From: UBA8389 sp942493385
Lineage (GTDB): Bacteria > Bacteroidota > Bacteroidia > Bacteroidales > UBA1402
NCBI GenBank assembly: GCA_942493385.1
Contig: OW818699.1
Location: forward strand, 2,728,001-2,792,000
Direction of reading: 5' to 3'
Length of the DNA: 64,000 nt
This document shows positions 52,529 through 60,618 of the stretch, one piece after another. Each line of letters begins with the position of its first letter. Positions within the stretch are counted from its first letter, which is position 1. Below the pieces are notes generated by a model that was not told where the DNA came from, searched no databases, and was given only the letters and a program-made list of their open reading frames with translations. The position numbers and the translations under genes are program-made.

Positions 52529-53806
52529 ATGGCACAACCTCTGGCAGAACGGCTTAGACCAAAAAAACTGGACGATTACATCGGGCAGAAACACTTGGTG
52601 GGACCAGGTGCCGTTTTGCGGAAAATGATAGACTCAGGAAATATTTCCTCCTTTATTCTTTGGGGGCCTCCCGGAGTCGGAAAAACTACGCTGGCACGCA
52701 TTATTGCCAATCAGTTGGACCGGCCATTCTACACCCTGAGTGCCGTCAGTTCAGGCGTTAAGGACGTTCGTGAAATCATTGAGAAGGCAAAGAACAACCG
52801 ATTCTTCAATGCAGAAACCCATACGCCGATATTATTCATCGATGAAATTCATCGGTTCAGCAAATCACAGCAGGATTCCCTGCTCGGTGCGGTCGAGAAC
52901 GGAACATTCGTGCTTATAGGAGCGACTACTGAGAATCCTTCCTTCGAAGTCATCAGCCCCCTCCTCTCCCGCTGTCAGGTTTATGTATTGCAGTCCTTGG
53001 AAGTGGACGATCTGGAGGATCTGCTTCAGCGAGCACTCACTACCGATCGGGAATTGAAAATGCGGGAGATTAAGGTGCTGGAGAAAGAATCTCTGTTTCG
53101 TTTTTCTGGCGGTGATGCCCGTAAGCTACTGAACATCATTGAATTGGTAGTCAATGCCGAAGAAGGAGAAGGCCCTGTGGAAATCACTGACGCCCTGGTG
53201 ACCGAACGGCTGCAACAAAACCCGATGGCCTACGATAAGGACGGCGAAATGCATTACGACATCATTTCAGCATTTATCAAGTCCATTCGTGGGAGCGATC
53301 CCGAAGGGGCCGTCTATTGGCTGGCCAGAATGGTGGCTGGTGGCGAAGATCCCAAGTTCATAGCCAGACGCATGTTGATATCGGCTTCGGAAGACATCGG
53401 CCTGGCGAACCCAAATGCCTTGTTGCTTGCCAACGCCTGTTTTGACACCGTTCACAAATTGGGTTGGCCAGAGAGTCGCATTGCTTTGTCGGAATGCGCC
53501 ATATACCTTGCCTCCTCACCCAAGAGCAACTCAGCCTACATGGCCATTGGGACCGCGCTTAGCATTGTTGAAGAAACAGGCAATCTACCAGTACCCCTGC
53601 ATCTTCGCAATGCACCCACCAAGCTGATGAAGCAGCTCGATTATGGCAAGGATTACAAATACGCCCACGATTACGAGAACAATTTCGTGGAACAGGAATT
53701 CCTGCCAAAAAAGCTGAAGGGGCGAAGCATCTGGAAGCCGCAACTCAATGCCACCGAAGCCAAATTGAAGGAGTTTCTGAACAAGCTTTGGAAAAATAGG
53801 TTTTGA
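52529..53806 (+). CDS. rarA: replication-associated recombination protein RarA (MgsA)
   Basis: AAA+ ATPase of the RuvB/clamp-loader clade that acts at stalled replication forks. ATG 52529 gives MAQPLAERLRPKKLDDYIGQ, the usual start, and 425 residues. Walker A GPPGVGKTTLAR lies near 48, Walker B LFIDEIHRFSKSQQD near 102, the sensor GATTENPSFEV near 130, and the C-terminal tetramerisation domain from about 240, with SEDIGLANPNAL. Complete and of normal length. Confidence 0.95.
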   Translation: MAQPLAERLRPKKLDDYIGQKHLVGPGAVLRKMIDSGNISSFILWGPPGVGKTTLARIIANQLDRPFYTLSAVSSGVKDVREIIEKAKNNRFFNAETHTPILFIDEIHRFSKSQQDSLLGAVENGTFVLIGATTENPSFEVISPLLSRCQVYVLQSLEVDDLEDLLQRALTTDRELKMREIKVLEKESLFRFSGGDARKLLNIIELVVNAEEGEGPVEITDALVTERLQQNPMAYDKDGEMHYDIISAFIKSIRGSDPEGAVYWLARMVAGGEDPKFIARRMLISASEDIGLANPNALLLANACFDTVHKLGWPESRIALSECAIYLASSPKSNSAYMAIGTALSIVEETGNLPVPLHLRNAPTKLMKQLDYGKDYKYAHDYENNFVEQEFLPKKLKGRSIWKPQLNATEAKLKEFLNKLWKNRF

Positions 53807-53865
53807 CTGCCTTTTTTCATACTCTTTCTGTCATTTTTCAAACATTCGTACCCAGTATTTTTTCC

Positions 53866-53873
53866 TATTTTTG
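53866..53873 (+). promoter_or_regulatory. promoter of the GH105 gene
   Basis: TATTTTTG, a perfect -7 box about 28 bases before the ATG at 53902. Confidence 0.55.
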
Positions 53874-53901
53874 TCGGATAACCTAACCACAAACAAACAA
53901 A

Positions 53902-55029
53902 ATGAAAAAGACCTTTTTTGGCCTCGCTTTGTTGCTTTTTGTATCCGCTCCCTTGTTGGGGCAATCGCTTCCCGACCGGAAAGCCGTTCTTAAAACCATG
54001 GAACTGGCTAATGACACGTTCATGATCAAACATGCGGATTTTACGGCACCGACAACCGGTGGTGGCAGGCTTCGTCCCAGCAACATCTGGACACGCGGCG
54101 TGTATTACGAAGGACTGATGGCGCTCCACCAAATCTGCCCACGCGACAAATACTACAATTACGCTTTGGGATGGGCTGAATTCCACAAATGGGGTTTCCG
54201 AAACGGCAATGTGACCCGAAACGCAGACGATTATTGTGCGGCACAGACCTACATTGATCTGTACAACCTCTGCCCCTCGCCTGAAAAATTAAAGAATACT
54301 CGTGCCAACATGGCAATGCTTATCAATACGCCCCAGAATGGAGACTGGACATGGATTGATGCCATTCAGATGGGCATGCCGGTTATGGCAAAATTAGGGG
54401 TTTTGGAAAACGACACTCGCTATTTTGAGAAAGCCTGGAAAATGTACGAACATACCCGCAACATTCAAGGTGGAAATGGCTTGTGGAACCCTGCCGACGG
54501 TTTATGGTGGCGTGATGCCGATTTCTGCCCACCTTATAAAGAACCGAACGGCGAAGATTGTTACTGGTCCCGCGGCAACGGTTGGGTCTATGCAGCTTTG
54601 GTTCGCGTGATGGACATCATGCCTGCCAACGAAGCACATCGCAAGGCTTATCTGGCAGACTTCAAGGCGATGTCAAAAGCGCTGAAGGCTTGTCAGCGCA
54701 CCGATGGATTTTGGAACGTCAGCTTGCACGATTCCACCCATTTCGGTGGTAAGGAAGTAACTGGTACTTCGCTGTTTGTTTATGGCATGGCTTGGGGCAT
54801 CCGTCAAGGGCTTCTTCCTCGTGCAGAATACCTCCCCGTTGTTTTGAAAGCTTGGAAAGCAATGGCTTCTGAAGCGGTTCATCCGGATGGATTTCTTGGT
54901 TTTGTTCAAGGTACCGGCAAGGAACCCAAAGACAGCCAACCCGTTACATACAACGTGGTGGTTGACTTCGACGATTTCGGCCTTGGTTGCTTCCTTCTTG
55001 CAGGATCTGAAATATACAAATTGAATTAA
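53902..55029 (+). CDS. unsaturated rhamnogalacturonyl hydrolase, GH105 (YteR/YesR type)
   Basis: Secreted enzyme that removes the 4,5-unsaturated galacturonic acid left at the non-reducing end after a rhamnogalacturonan lyase has cut. Signal peptide about 1-20 (ending LLGQ). The (alpha/alpha)6 barrel shows NADDYCAAQTYIDLY near 108, WTWIDAIQMGMPVMAKLG near 148 with the catalytic Asp, YWSRGNGWVYAALVRVMD near 221, and GTSLFVYGMAWGI near 284. 375 residues, normal. Convergent with the GH51-CE12 gene and part of the pectin locus. Confidence 0.92.
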   Translation: MKKTFFGLALLLFVSAPLLGQSLPDRKAVLKTMELANDTFMIKHADFTAPTTGGGRLRPSNIWTRGVYYEGLMALHQICPRDKYYNYALGWAEFHKWGFRNGNVTRNADDYCAAQTYIDLYNLCPSPEKLKNTRANMAMLINTPQNGDWTWIDAIQMGMPVMAKLGVLENDTRYFEKAWKMYEHTRNIQGGNGLWNPADGLWWRDADFCPPYKEPNGEDCYWSRGNGWVYAALVRVMDIMPANEAHRKAYLADFKAMSKALKACQRTDGFWNVSLHDSTHFGGKEVTGTSLFVYGMAWGIRQGLLPRAEYLPVVLKAWKAMASEAVHPDGFLGFVQGTGKEPKDSQPVTYNVVVDFDDFGLGCFLLAGSEIYKLN

Positions 55030-55044
55030 GTCACTTTAAAGCAC

Positions 55045-55082
55045 AAAAAAGCCGGCACCCATTGAGGATGCCGGTTTTTTTT
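55045..55082. terminator. bidirectional terminator between GH105 and GH51-CE12
   Basis: CCGGCA/TGCCGG stem with A-run before and T-run after (55052-55057 with 55069-55074) between convergent genes. Confidence 0.85.
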
Positions 55083-55094
55083 GTTTTGATAATT

Positions 55095-57797
55095 CTATTT
55101 GACCCAAGAACTCAGCTTACAGTCTTTCAGGTTTTTGACACCTTGAGCCACGATGAAGGCATTGAGTTTGGCACCGGATTGTGAGGTGTGGGTGTGGTCA
55201 CCCCAATACATGGATGCGACAAAATCTTGACCAAGCACTTCGTATTTGTCCGAAACCAATGCATTCAGGTCAATGAAAGCCGCGCCGGTTTGTTGGGCAG
55301 CTTGTTGCGCCCATTGGCCATAGGAGTCAACACTGCGGATGATCTTACCGTTTTTCCAATCGTTGCGAGGAATAAGGCTACATACAATGGGGATGGCTCC
55401 AGCGGCTTTGGCGTCGTTGATGTATTTGCGCATGTACCAGCCGTAGGTATGGACCAACAAGGAATCTTTAGTTTTCTGCATAAAGAAATTCTTTGCTTCT
55501 TCCCCATTGCCCTTTAATGTACCACGAGGACGTTGTGGGTCGTTGGGAGCAATACCATCGTTGTGACCAAACTGCATGATTACGTAATCACCAGGTTTGA
55601 TTGAGCTCAAGACTTTATCCCATAAACCATCTTCCATATAGGAACGACTGCTGCGTCCACCTAAAGCGCGATTTTCCACGGTAACAGAATCAGCATTCAA
55701 GAAATCACCAAGGTAGGCTCCCCAACCCCATTGACCATTGCTCCCTGAACCATCACCATTCTTGACAGTTGAGTCTCCGATGGTGAACACGGTGGGTTTG
55801 CCAGCCTGACCGTTCAAACCAGGAGTCTTTCCTGCATCGGAAACCTTGGCATCGGACAACTGAATGACCAGGATGGTGAAGGATTGCGAGGCAGCTGAAA
55901 ATTCAAATTTGGAACCCACCAACTCGAGGTTGGCTTCTTCGGGTACGAACAAATCGGGTTTACCGACGGCGTTGACAGCCGTGAGGTTGTCGTTTTGCAT
56001 GCGGATCATCTTGACGGAAGCCACTTTCTGCTTGTAACCGTCCAACACGATGTTCAGGGTTTGAGCCTTCATTTCCTTGTTGACAATCTTAATAATAATG
56101 GTGTTCGATTTGGCATCCTTCACACTGGTTGCGTACAAACCTTTCTGTCCAGTGAGCGGAAGACCATCTGACATTGCCGCCAAGACATCTGTACCTTTAT
56201 ATTGACTATACATTTGTTGAACATGGTAGTTCGGAGATTTCATGCTGCGCAGGTTGTCGAACCAAATCATATCGGGATTCCACTGCCAAGCATCCACGTG
56301 TGCGAAAAGTGGTGCATACGTTGCCAAGCGTACGACATCGGCATTGCGTTCCAAACCTGTCATGAAGGCGGCTTCGGACAAGGCTGAAAGGAAATTGTTG
56401 GCCTTTTTGGTTGAGGCATCGTGGGAGGCATACTCGCCAGCAAACACTTTTGGACCTTTGCGGTCGTATTTGTCGTATCGAGTGGCATTGGTATAAAACC
56501 ATTCCGGTGATTTGTAATAATGTTCGTCCACCAAATCGGCTTTTAAGCGACGCATTTCTGGCCAAAGGAAATCAAAATCCTTGCCGTCCGAAGAAGGACC
56601 TGAACTTCCGATGAGCATGATGGTGGGGTATTTGGCACGAATCGCATTAACAAACGGTTCCAAACGTTCGGGGTATTCCTTGCCCCATTGTTCGTTGCCG
56701 ACGGCCAAGTATTTCAAACCGAAAGATGCAGGATGCCCCATATCGGAACGAACCTTACCCCACTTGGTGCTAACGTCACCATTGGCGAATTCAATCAGAT
56801 CGAGTGCGTCTTGGATGTAAGGATCCAGCTGATTAACAGCCACATATGCCTTCTCGTCGCGGTTTTGAAATTGGCAACACAGACCCACGTTCAATACGGG
56901 TAGCGGTGCGGCACCGATTTCTTCTGCCAATTGGAAAAATTCAAAAAAGCCCAGACCGTATGTTTGGAAATAATCGGGGAAGAATCGGTAGGGGAAGGTA
57001 TAATGCCAACGGTTTTCGTTCAAGGGGCGGTTTTCTACTGCTCCAACGGTATTTTTCCATTGGTAACGGGTATTCAAATCGGTACCTTCCACAATGCAGC
57101 CACCGGGGAAACGGAACACACCGGGATGCAAATCGGCCAGCGCTTGTGCAAGATCCTTGCGAAGTCCGTTTTCACGGCCCTTCCAAGTATCGGTGGGAAA
57201 CAAAGAAATGTGCTCGAGATCCACTTGTTCGCCGGATTCGAAGAAAATACGCAGACGACCTTTCAACACTTCCTTGTTGGAAGTCAATTCGACTTGGTAC
57301 TTTTTCCATTCGCCGCCGTTGATGACCACTACTTTTTTGTCGATGATATCGTTTTGTTCATCAATAAGTTCGGCACGAATCTTCTGCTCGCCGCTTTTTG
57401 CTCTGGCATAAACGGAGAAACGATAACTTGCACCTTTGGCAAAACCCATACCTCGGAAACCCTCGTTTTCGAGTCCGCTGTATTTATCACGATGGCTTGA
57501 TTTCAATAAACGGACGTAATTCGGGTTTTTGTCGAAGGGTCCGCCAACGGTTTCGACCGAGACGTTTCCGAAAATGTTCCAACCCATCAGATTTTGTGGG
57601 AAATCAAAGGAACGGTTTTTCACCAGTTCAGCATACAATCCGCCGTCGGCGCCGAAGTTGATGTCTTCGAAGAATACCCCATACATATCGGGATTTACGG
57701 TGACCGTGGACTTTTTAGTCTGGATGTTAAGGGTGGTCTGACCCAACATCGACAGGCTCAGCAACATCGCTGCGCCTGCAAGCATCATTTTTCGCAT
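55095..57797 (-). CDS. two-domain enzyme: GH51 alpha-L-arabinofuranosidase fused to CE12 rhamnogalacturonan acetylesterase
   Basis: Secreted 900-residue fusion, signal peptide about 1-20. The GH51 part (about 25-650) starts VNPDMYGVFFEDINFGADGG and has a carbohydrate-binding-like insert at about 70-205. It has the acid/base Glu369 in VGNEQWG, the nucleophile Glu455 in FAGEYASH and a C-terminal beta domain. After a short linker the CE12 SGNH domain (about 665-900) shows Ser676 in TIGDSTVKNG, Gly in ALGGRSS, Asn746 in FGHND, and Asp867/His870 in WGDHTHTS. Both active sites look complete. It would remove arabinose and acetyl groups from pectin side chains and backbone. Third gene of GH2-GH106-GH51/CE12. 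Confidence 0.9.
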   Translation of the reverse strand: MRKMMLAGAAMLLSLSMLGQTTLNIQTKKSTVTVNPDMYGVFFEDINFGADGGLYAELVKNRSFDFPQNLMGWNIFGNVSVETVGGPFDKNPNYVRLLKSSHRDKYSGLENEGFRGMGFAKGASYRFSVYARAKSGEQKIRAELIDEQNDIIDKKVVVINGGEWKKYQVELTSNKEVLKGRLRIFFESGEQVDLEHISLFPTDTWKGRENGLRKDLAQALADLHPGVFRFPGGCIVEGTDLNTRYQWKNTVGAVENRPLNENRWHYTFPYRFFPDYFQTYGLGFFEFFQLAEEIGAAPLPVLNVGLCCQFQNRDEKAYVAVNQLDPYIQDALDLIEFANGDVSTKWGKVRSDMGHPASFGLKYLAVGNEQWGKEYPERLEPFVNAIRAKYPTIMLIGSSGPSSDGKDFDFLWPEMRRLKADLVDEHYYKSPEWFYTNATRYDKYDRKGPKVFAGEYASHDASTKKANNFLSALSEAAFMTGLERNADVVRLATYAPLFAHVDAWQWNPDMIWFDNLRSMKSPNYHVQQMYSQYKGTDVLAAMSDGLPLTGQKGLYATSVKDAKSNTIIIKIVNKEMKAQTLNIVLDGYKQKVASVKMIRMQNDNLTAVNAVGKPDLFVPEEANLELVGSKFEFSAASQSFTILVIQLSDAKVSDAGKTPGLNGQAGKPTVFTIGDSTVKNGDGSGSNGQWGWGAYLGDFLNADSVTVENRALGGRSSRSYMEDGLWDKVLSSIKPGDYVIMQFGHNDGIAPNDPQRPRGTLKGNGEEAKNFFMQKTKDSLLVHTYGWYMRKYINDAKAAGAIPIVCSLIPRNDWKNGKIIRSVDSYGQWAQQAAQQTGAAFIDLNALVSDKYEVLGQDFVASMYWGDHTHTSQSGAKLNAFIVAQGVKNLKDCKLSSWVK

Positions 57798-57812
57798 AGG
57801 TTTGTGGTTAAG

Positions 57813-60617
57813 TTATTCAGATTTCAAATACAATGGGATGAGGCGAGGCGCTTGTGTCAAACCCGAAGGCATGACAGGCCATTCGCCGTAGGTCGTGTTT
57901 TTATAAAGGACATCGACAAAATTGATTTCCTTGAAAATGCGCCACTTCACGCCTTTGCGGTCGGCATCGGCAATGCGGTTGGCAGGCAGGTTGGTCACAT
58001 CGATGTCGATGGTATTCACCTTGCCGGGTTTCAAGTAAGAACCGACTTTCATCGTGAATGGAACACTCCAGCATATTCCTACTGGTTTGCCATTGATGGT
58101 GATCCTTGCGCTTTCATTGACCGAACCCAAATCGAGCATCCAATCGTCCACATTTTGCTTGGGCAATTTGAACTTTAGGCTGTAACGACCGGTTCCCATA
58201 TAAACGGTAGCACTGTCTGCCTTCATGGTGGTCCATGAAACAGGCTCATCCTTCATGGGGAATGTCCCGGGAATATTCGGGCTGCCTTGGGTGAATTGGA
58301 AAGACCATTTTCCTTTGAGGAACTGAACTTGGCCCTTGCTATCACAAACAGGGTATTCGGCATCGGGAATCACTTCGTTGTCGTAAGTGCGCAAAATCAG
58401 CGATTGACCAGGTTTCATTTGCAGAAAGACTTGGGTTTGACCATTCACCGACTGAACCTTGGCTTTTCCTTTTTCTCCAGTCAGTGGATTGAAAATCATG
58501 ACGGAGGTTGCCGGAGTACCTATTGAAACCCAGTTGTCAATTGCTTTGTTTGTAAGCTGAGCCAAAAAATAAACGGCACCGTCTCCCATCGTACGACGGA
58601 TAAAAGAGGCACCATACACTTTGGTGATGGATTCAGCTTTACATCGAATGGGAGCATTTTCGAGTAGGTCCTTTAAACTTGAACCGTACATGACCCAACC
58701 TTTTTCAAAAGGTTTGCGAAAATATTCGGAAAGTTTTGGGAACAGTTTGTATTGAGTCACTGCATCCTGCAAGATTTGTTTGCGTTCAGCAACACGATTT
58801 AATCCTGGAACGTCGTCTGGCAAACGGTTCAGAAAAGCGACGGTGGCACCCTCTTTGGAAAGTTGCAACAGCTTCTGCATGGTTTCCACCGGCATGAACT
58901 GGCAATCGGGGACGAGAATGATTTTGTATTTTCCACCTAGGGTCTGTACGGATTTGCCATCAACCTTTGCTTGCTGAAGTTGGCTGTCCGAGACATAATC
59001 CAAATCGTAGCCCAATTCACGGATCTTGAAAATGGTCTTTTGGAAGTTTGGAAGCTTTTCAGCAATCTTATGGATGTCGAACGTGACATAATTGCCTTTG
59101 CGGAAATTTTGCCAGATGTCGTAGATGGGCAGATAGACCAACACTTCGTTATCTGGCTTTCCGGTTTGCAGAAAAGACTGTACACGAGCAGCATACTCGT
59201 TCAAACCGCTCATGTCGCGGAAGATGGAATTGTTCGGATTCACTTGAATGGACGCATAGAACAACCAACCCGGCCACGCGGCTTCTTTCGGTGTATAGGG
59301 CGATCCGTGGTAATAGACCCGGTTGATGCCGTTCAGGAAAAGCTGGTCGATTTCTGGTTTGATCTGTGAAAGGGACGTACGGAAATGTTCGGTCAACCAG
59401 GTCATGCTTTCGCAAGACGTAAATTGTTTGCCGGATACATGGGCAGCTGAGGAGGCAAACTTCAACGTGACTGGATTGGAATCGCTTTCCTTAATACGTT
59501 CATCCACCCGCAAACCCGGTATATCGTAACGGTTCTGGCCAAATGACTCACACTCAGGGATATCCATTGCCGCATACAAGTCGAGCAAATTACCGGGGCT
59601 ACCGTGTGCCTGGTTACGTGTTTTTGAACCGCGGGCATGGGCCCATTCGGTCCATGGAATGGTGAAATTGTACAAGAGCATGTCCGAAATGGTCTCGCGG
59701 TAGTCGCAAACCAATCTGGAAATGACCATAGGGTCGCCTTCACCCAAGAACTCGGGCAAATAATCGGCCAAATCGTACCCGCGTCTGGTTTTGAATTCGG
59801 TCAGAAAGTTCTCGGACCAATCGGCGCCGTACACTTCGTACGAATCGTTGAAAAATGTATGTGGCCAGCTTGCTCCACTCGATTTGAAAGCCTCATCATA
59901 GCGTTTGAGAAATACCTGAAGCGCTGCCTTGGACAAGTGGTCCATCACCAAACCCTGCCCACCAGGAGCAGCACGTTTCACTTGTTGAAGGGTCTTGCCA
60001 GAAAAAAGCACGAACAATTCACCGTCTTGTGCAATATCGAAGGTCAAAAGGCTGTCCTTGAGGTTGTTTAAAGTAATTCTATCACGAGCACCGTCCGAAC
60101 CAACAAACAAAACAGAAAGGATTTTAGAAGAAGAGCGCTGCTTTTTGTCTTCGGCTTGAAGCACCAAGGTTTGCGTCTTTGTTTTGCCACCCGGCAAAGC
60201 TTTTACCGGATACCGTTGAATGAATTCTTTGGTTGCCGCATGTTCGGTGTCAATCTGAGGCCCGCCAAAAGGCCAGCCGGTGGCGCCGTTCATATCCACT
60301 TGCATCTTCAGCCGTTTGGCTTCCAACTGTGTAAACTTCAACATGTTCATCCACTTGGGTGACAAAAAATCGATTTCATTCGCATCGTTGCCTTGAACGC
60401 CATAAATGGGCGTGATTTCCACGCTCCCGATGCCAGCTTTCGACAATTCCTCCAAATTCCAAGTCAGGTTCTTTTCGTCGACGGCACTGCCCATCCACCA
60501 CCAACGGACACCGGGTTTGCTGTCGGTTGTTATTTCCGGCCAAGCCGTATTGACTGCTGAAAGCGCCAAAGTCGCTGACAAAGCAAAGAAAAGGGCCAAA
60601 AGGTATTTGTACATCAT
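57813..60617 (-). CDS. alpha-L-rhamnosidase, GH106
   Basis: Secreted glycosidase of about 934 residues with a signal peptide (MMYKYLLALFFALSATLALS). Family features are GVRWWWMGSAVDEKNLTWNL near 37 and LSKAGIGSVEITPIYGV near 58, the (beta/alpha)8 region with FFNDSYEVYGADW, GSPGNLLDLYAAMDIPE, and FTSCESMTWLTEHF holding a probable catalytic Glu. A C-terminal galactose-binding-like domain (about 790-934) completes it. ATG 60617 is one base past the preceding stop and is chosen over an ATG 21 bases upstream inside the GH2 gene. Acts on rhamnose at the end of rhamnogalacturonan fragments. No cleft residue appears lost. Confidence 0.88.
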   Translation of the reverse strand: MMYKYLLALFFALSATLALSAVNTAWPEITTDSKPGVRWWWMGSAVDEKNLTWNLEELSKAGIGSVEITPIYGVQGNDANEIDFLSPKWMNMLKFTQLEAKRLKMQVDMNGATGWPFGGPQIDTEHAATKEFIQRYPVKALPGGKTKTQTLVLQAEDKKQRSSSKILSVLFVGSDGARDRITLNNLKDSLLTFDIAQDGELFVLFSGKTLQQVKRAAPGGQGLVMDHLSKAALQVFLKRYDEAFKSSGASWPHTFFNDSYEVYGADWSENFLTEFKTRRGYDLADYLPEFLGEGDPMVISRLVCDYRETISDMLLYNFTIPWTEWAHARGSKTRNQAHGSPGNLLDLYAAMDIPECESFGQNRYDIPGLRVDERIKESDSNPVTLKFASSAAHVSGKQFTSCESMTWLTEHFRTSLSQIKPEIDQLFLNGINRVYYHGSPYTPKEAAWPGWLFYASIQVNPNNSIFRDMSGLNEYAARVQSFLQTGKPDNEVLVYLPIYDIWQNFRKGNYVTFDIHKIAEKLPNFQKTIFKIRELGYDLDYVSDSQLQQAKVDGKSVQTLGGKYKIILVPDCQFMPVETMQKLLQLSKEGATVAFLNRLPDDVPGLNRVAERKQILQDAVTQYKLFPKLSEYFRKPFEKGWVMYGSSLKDLLENAPIRCKAESITKVYGASFIRRTMGDGAVYFLAQLTNKAIDNWVSIGTPATSVMIFNPLTGEKGKAKVQSVNGQTQVFLQMKPGQSLILRTYDNEVIPDAEYPVCDSKGQVQFLKGKWSFQFTQGSPNIPGTFPMKDEPVSWTTMKADSATVYMGTGRYSLKFKLPKQNVDDWMLDLGSVNESARITINGKPVGICWSVPFTMKVGSYLKPGKVNTIDIDVTNLPANRIADADRKGVKWRIFKEINFVDVLYKNTTYGEWPVMPSGLTQAPRLIPLYLKSE

Positions 60618-60618
60618 C

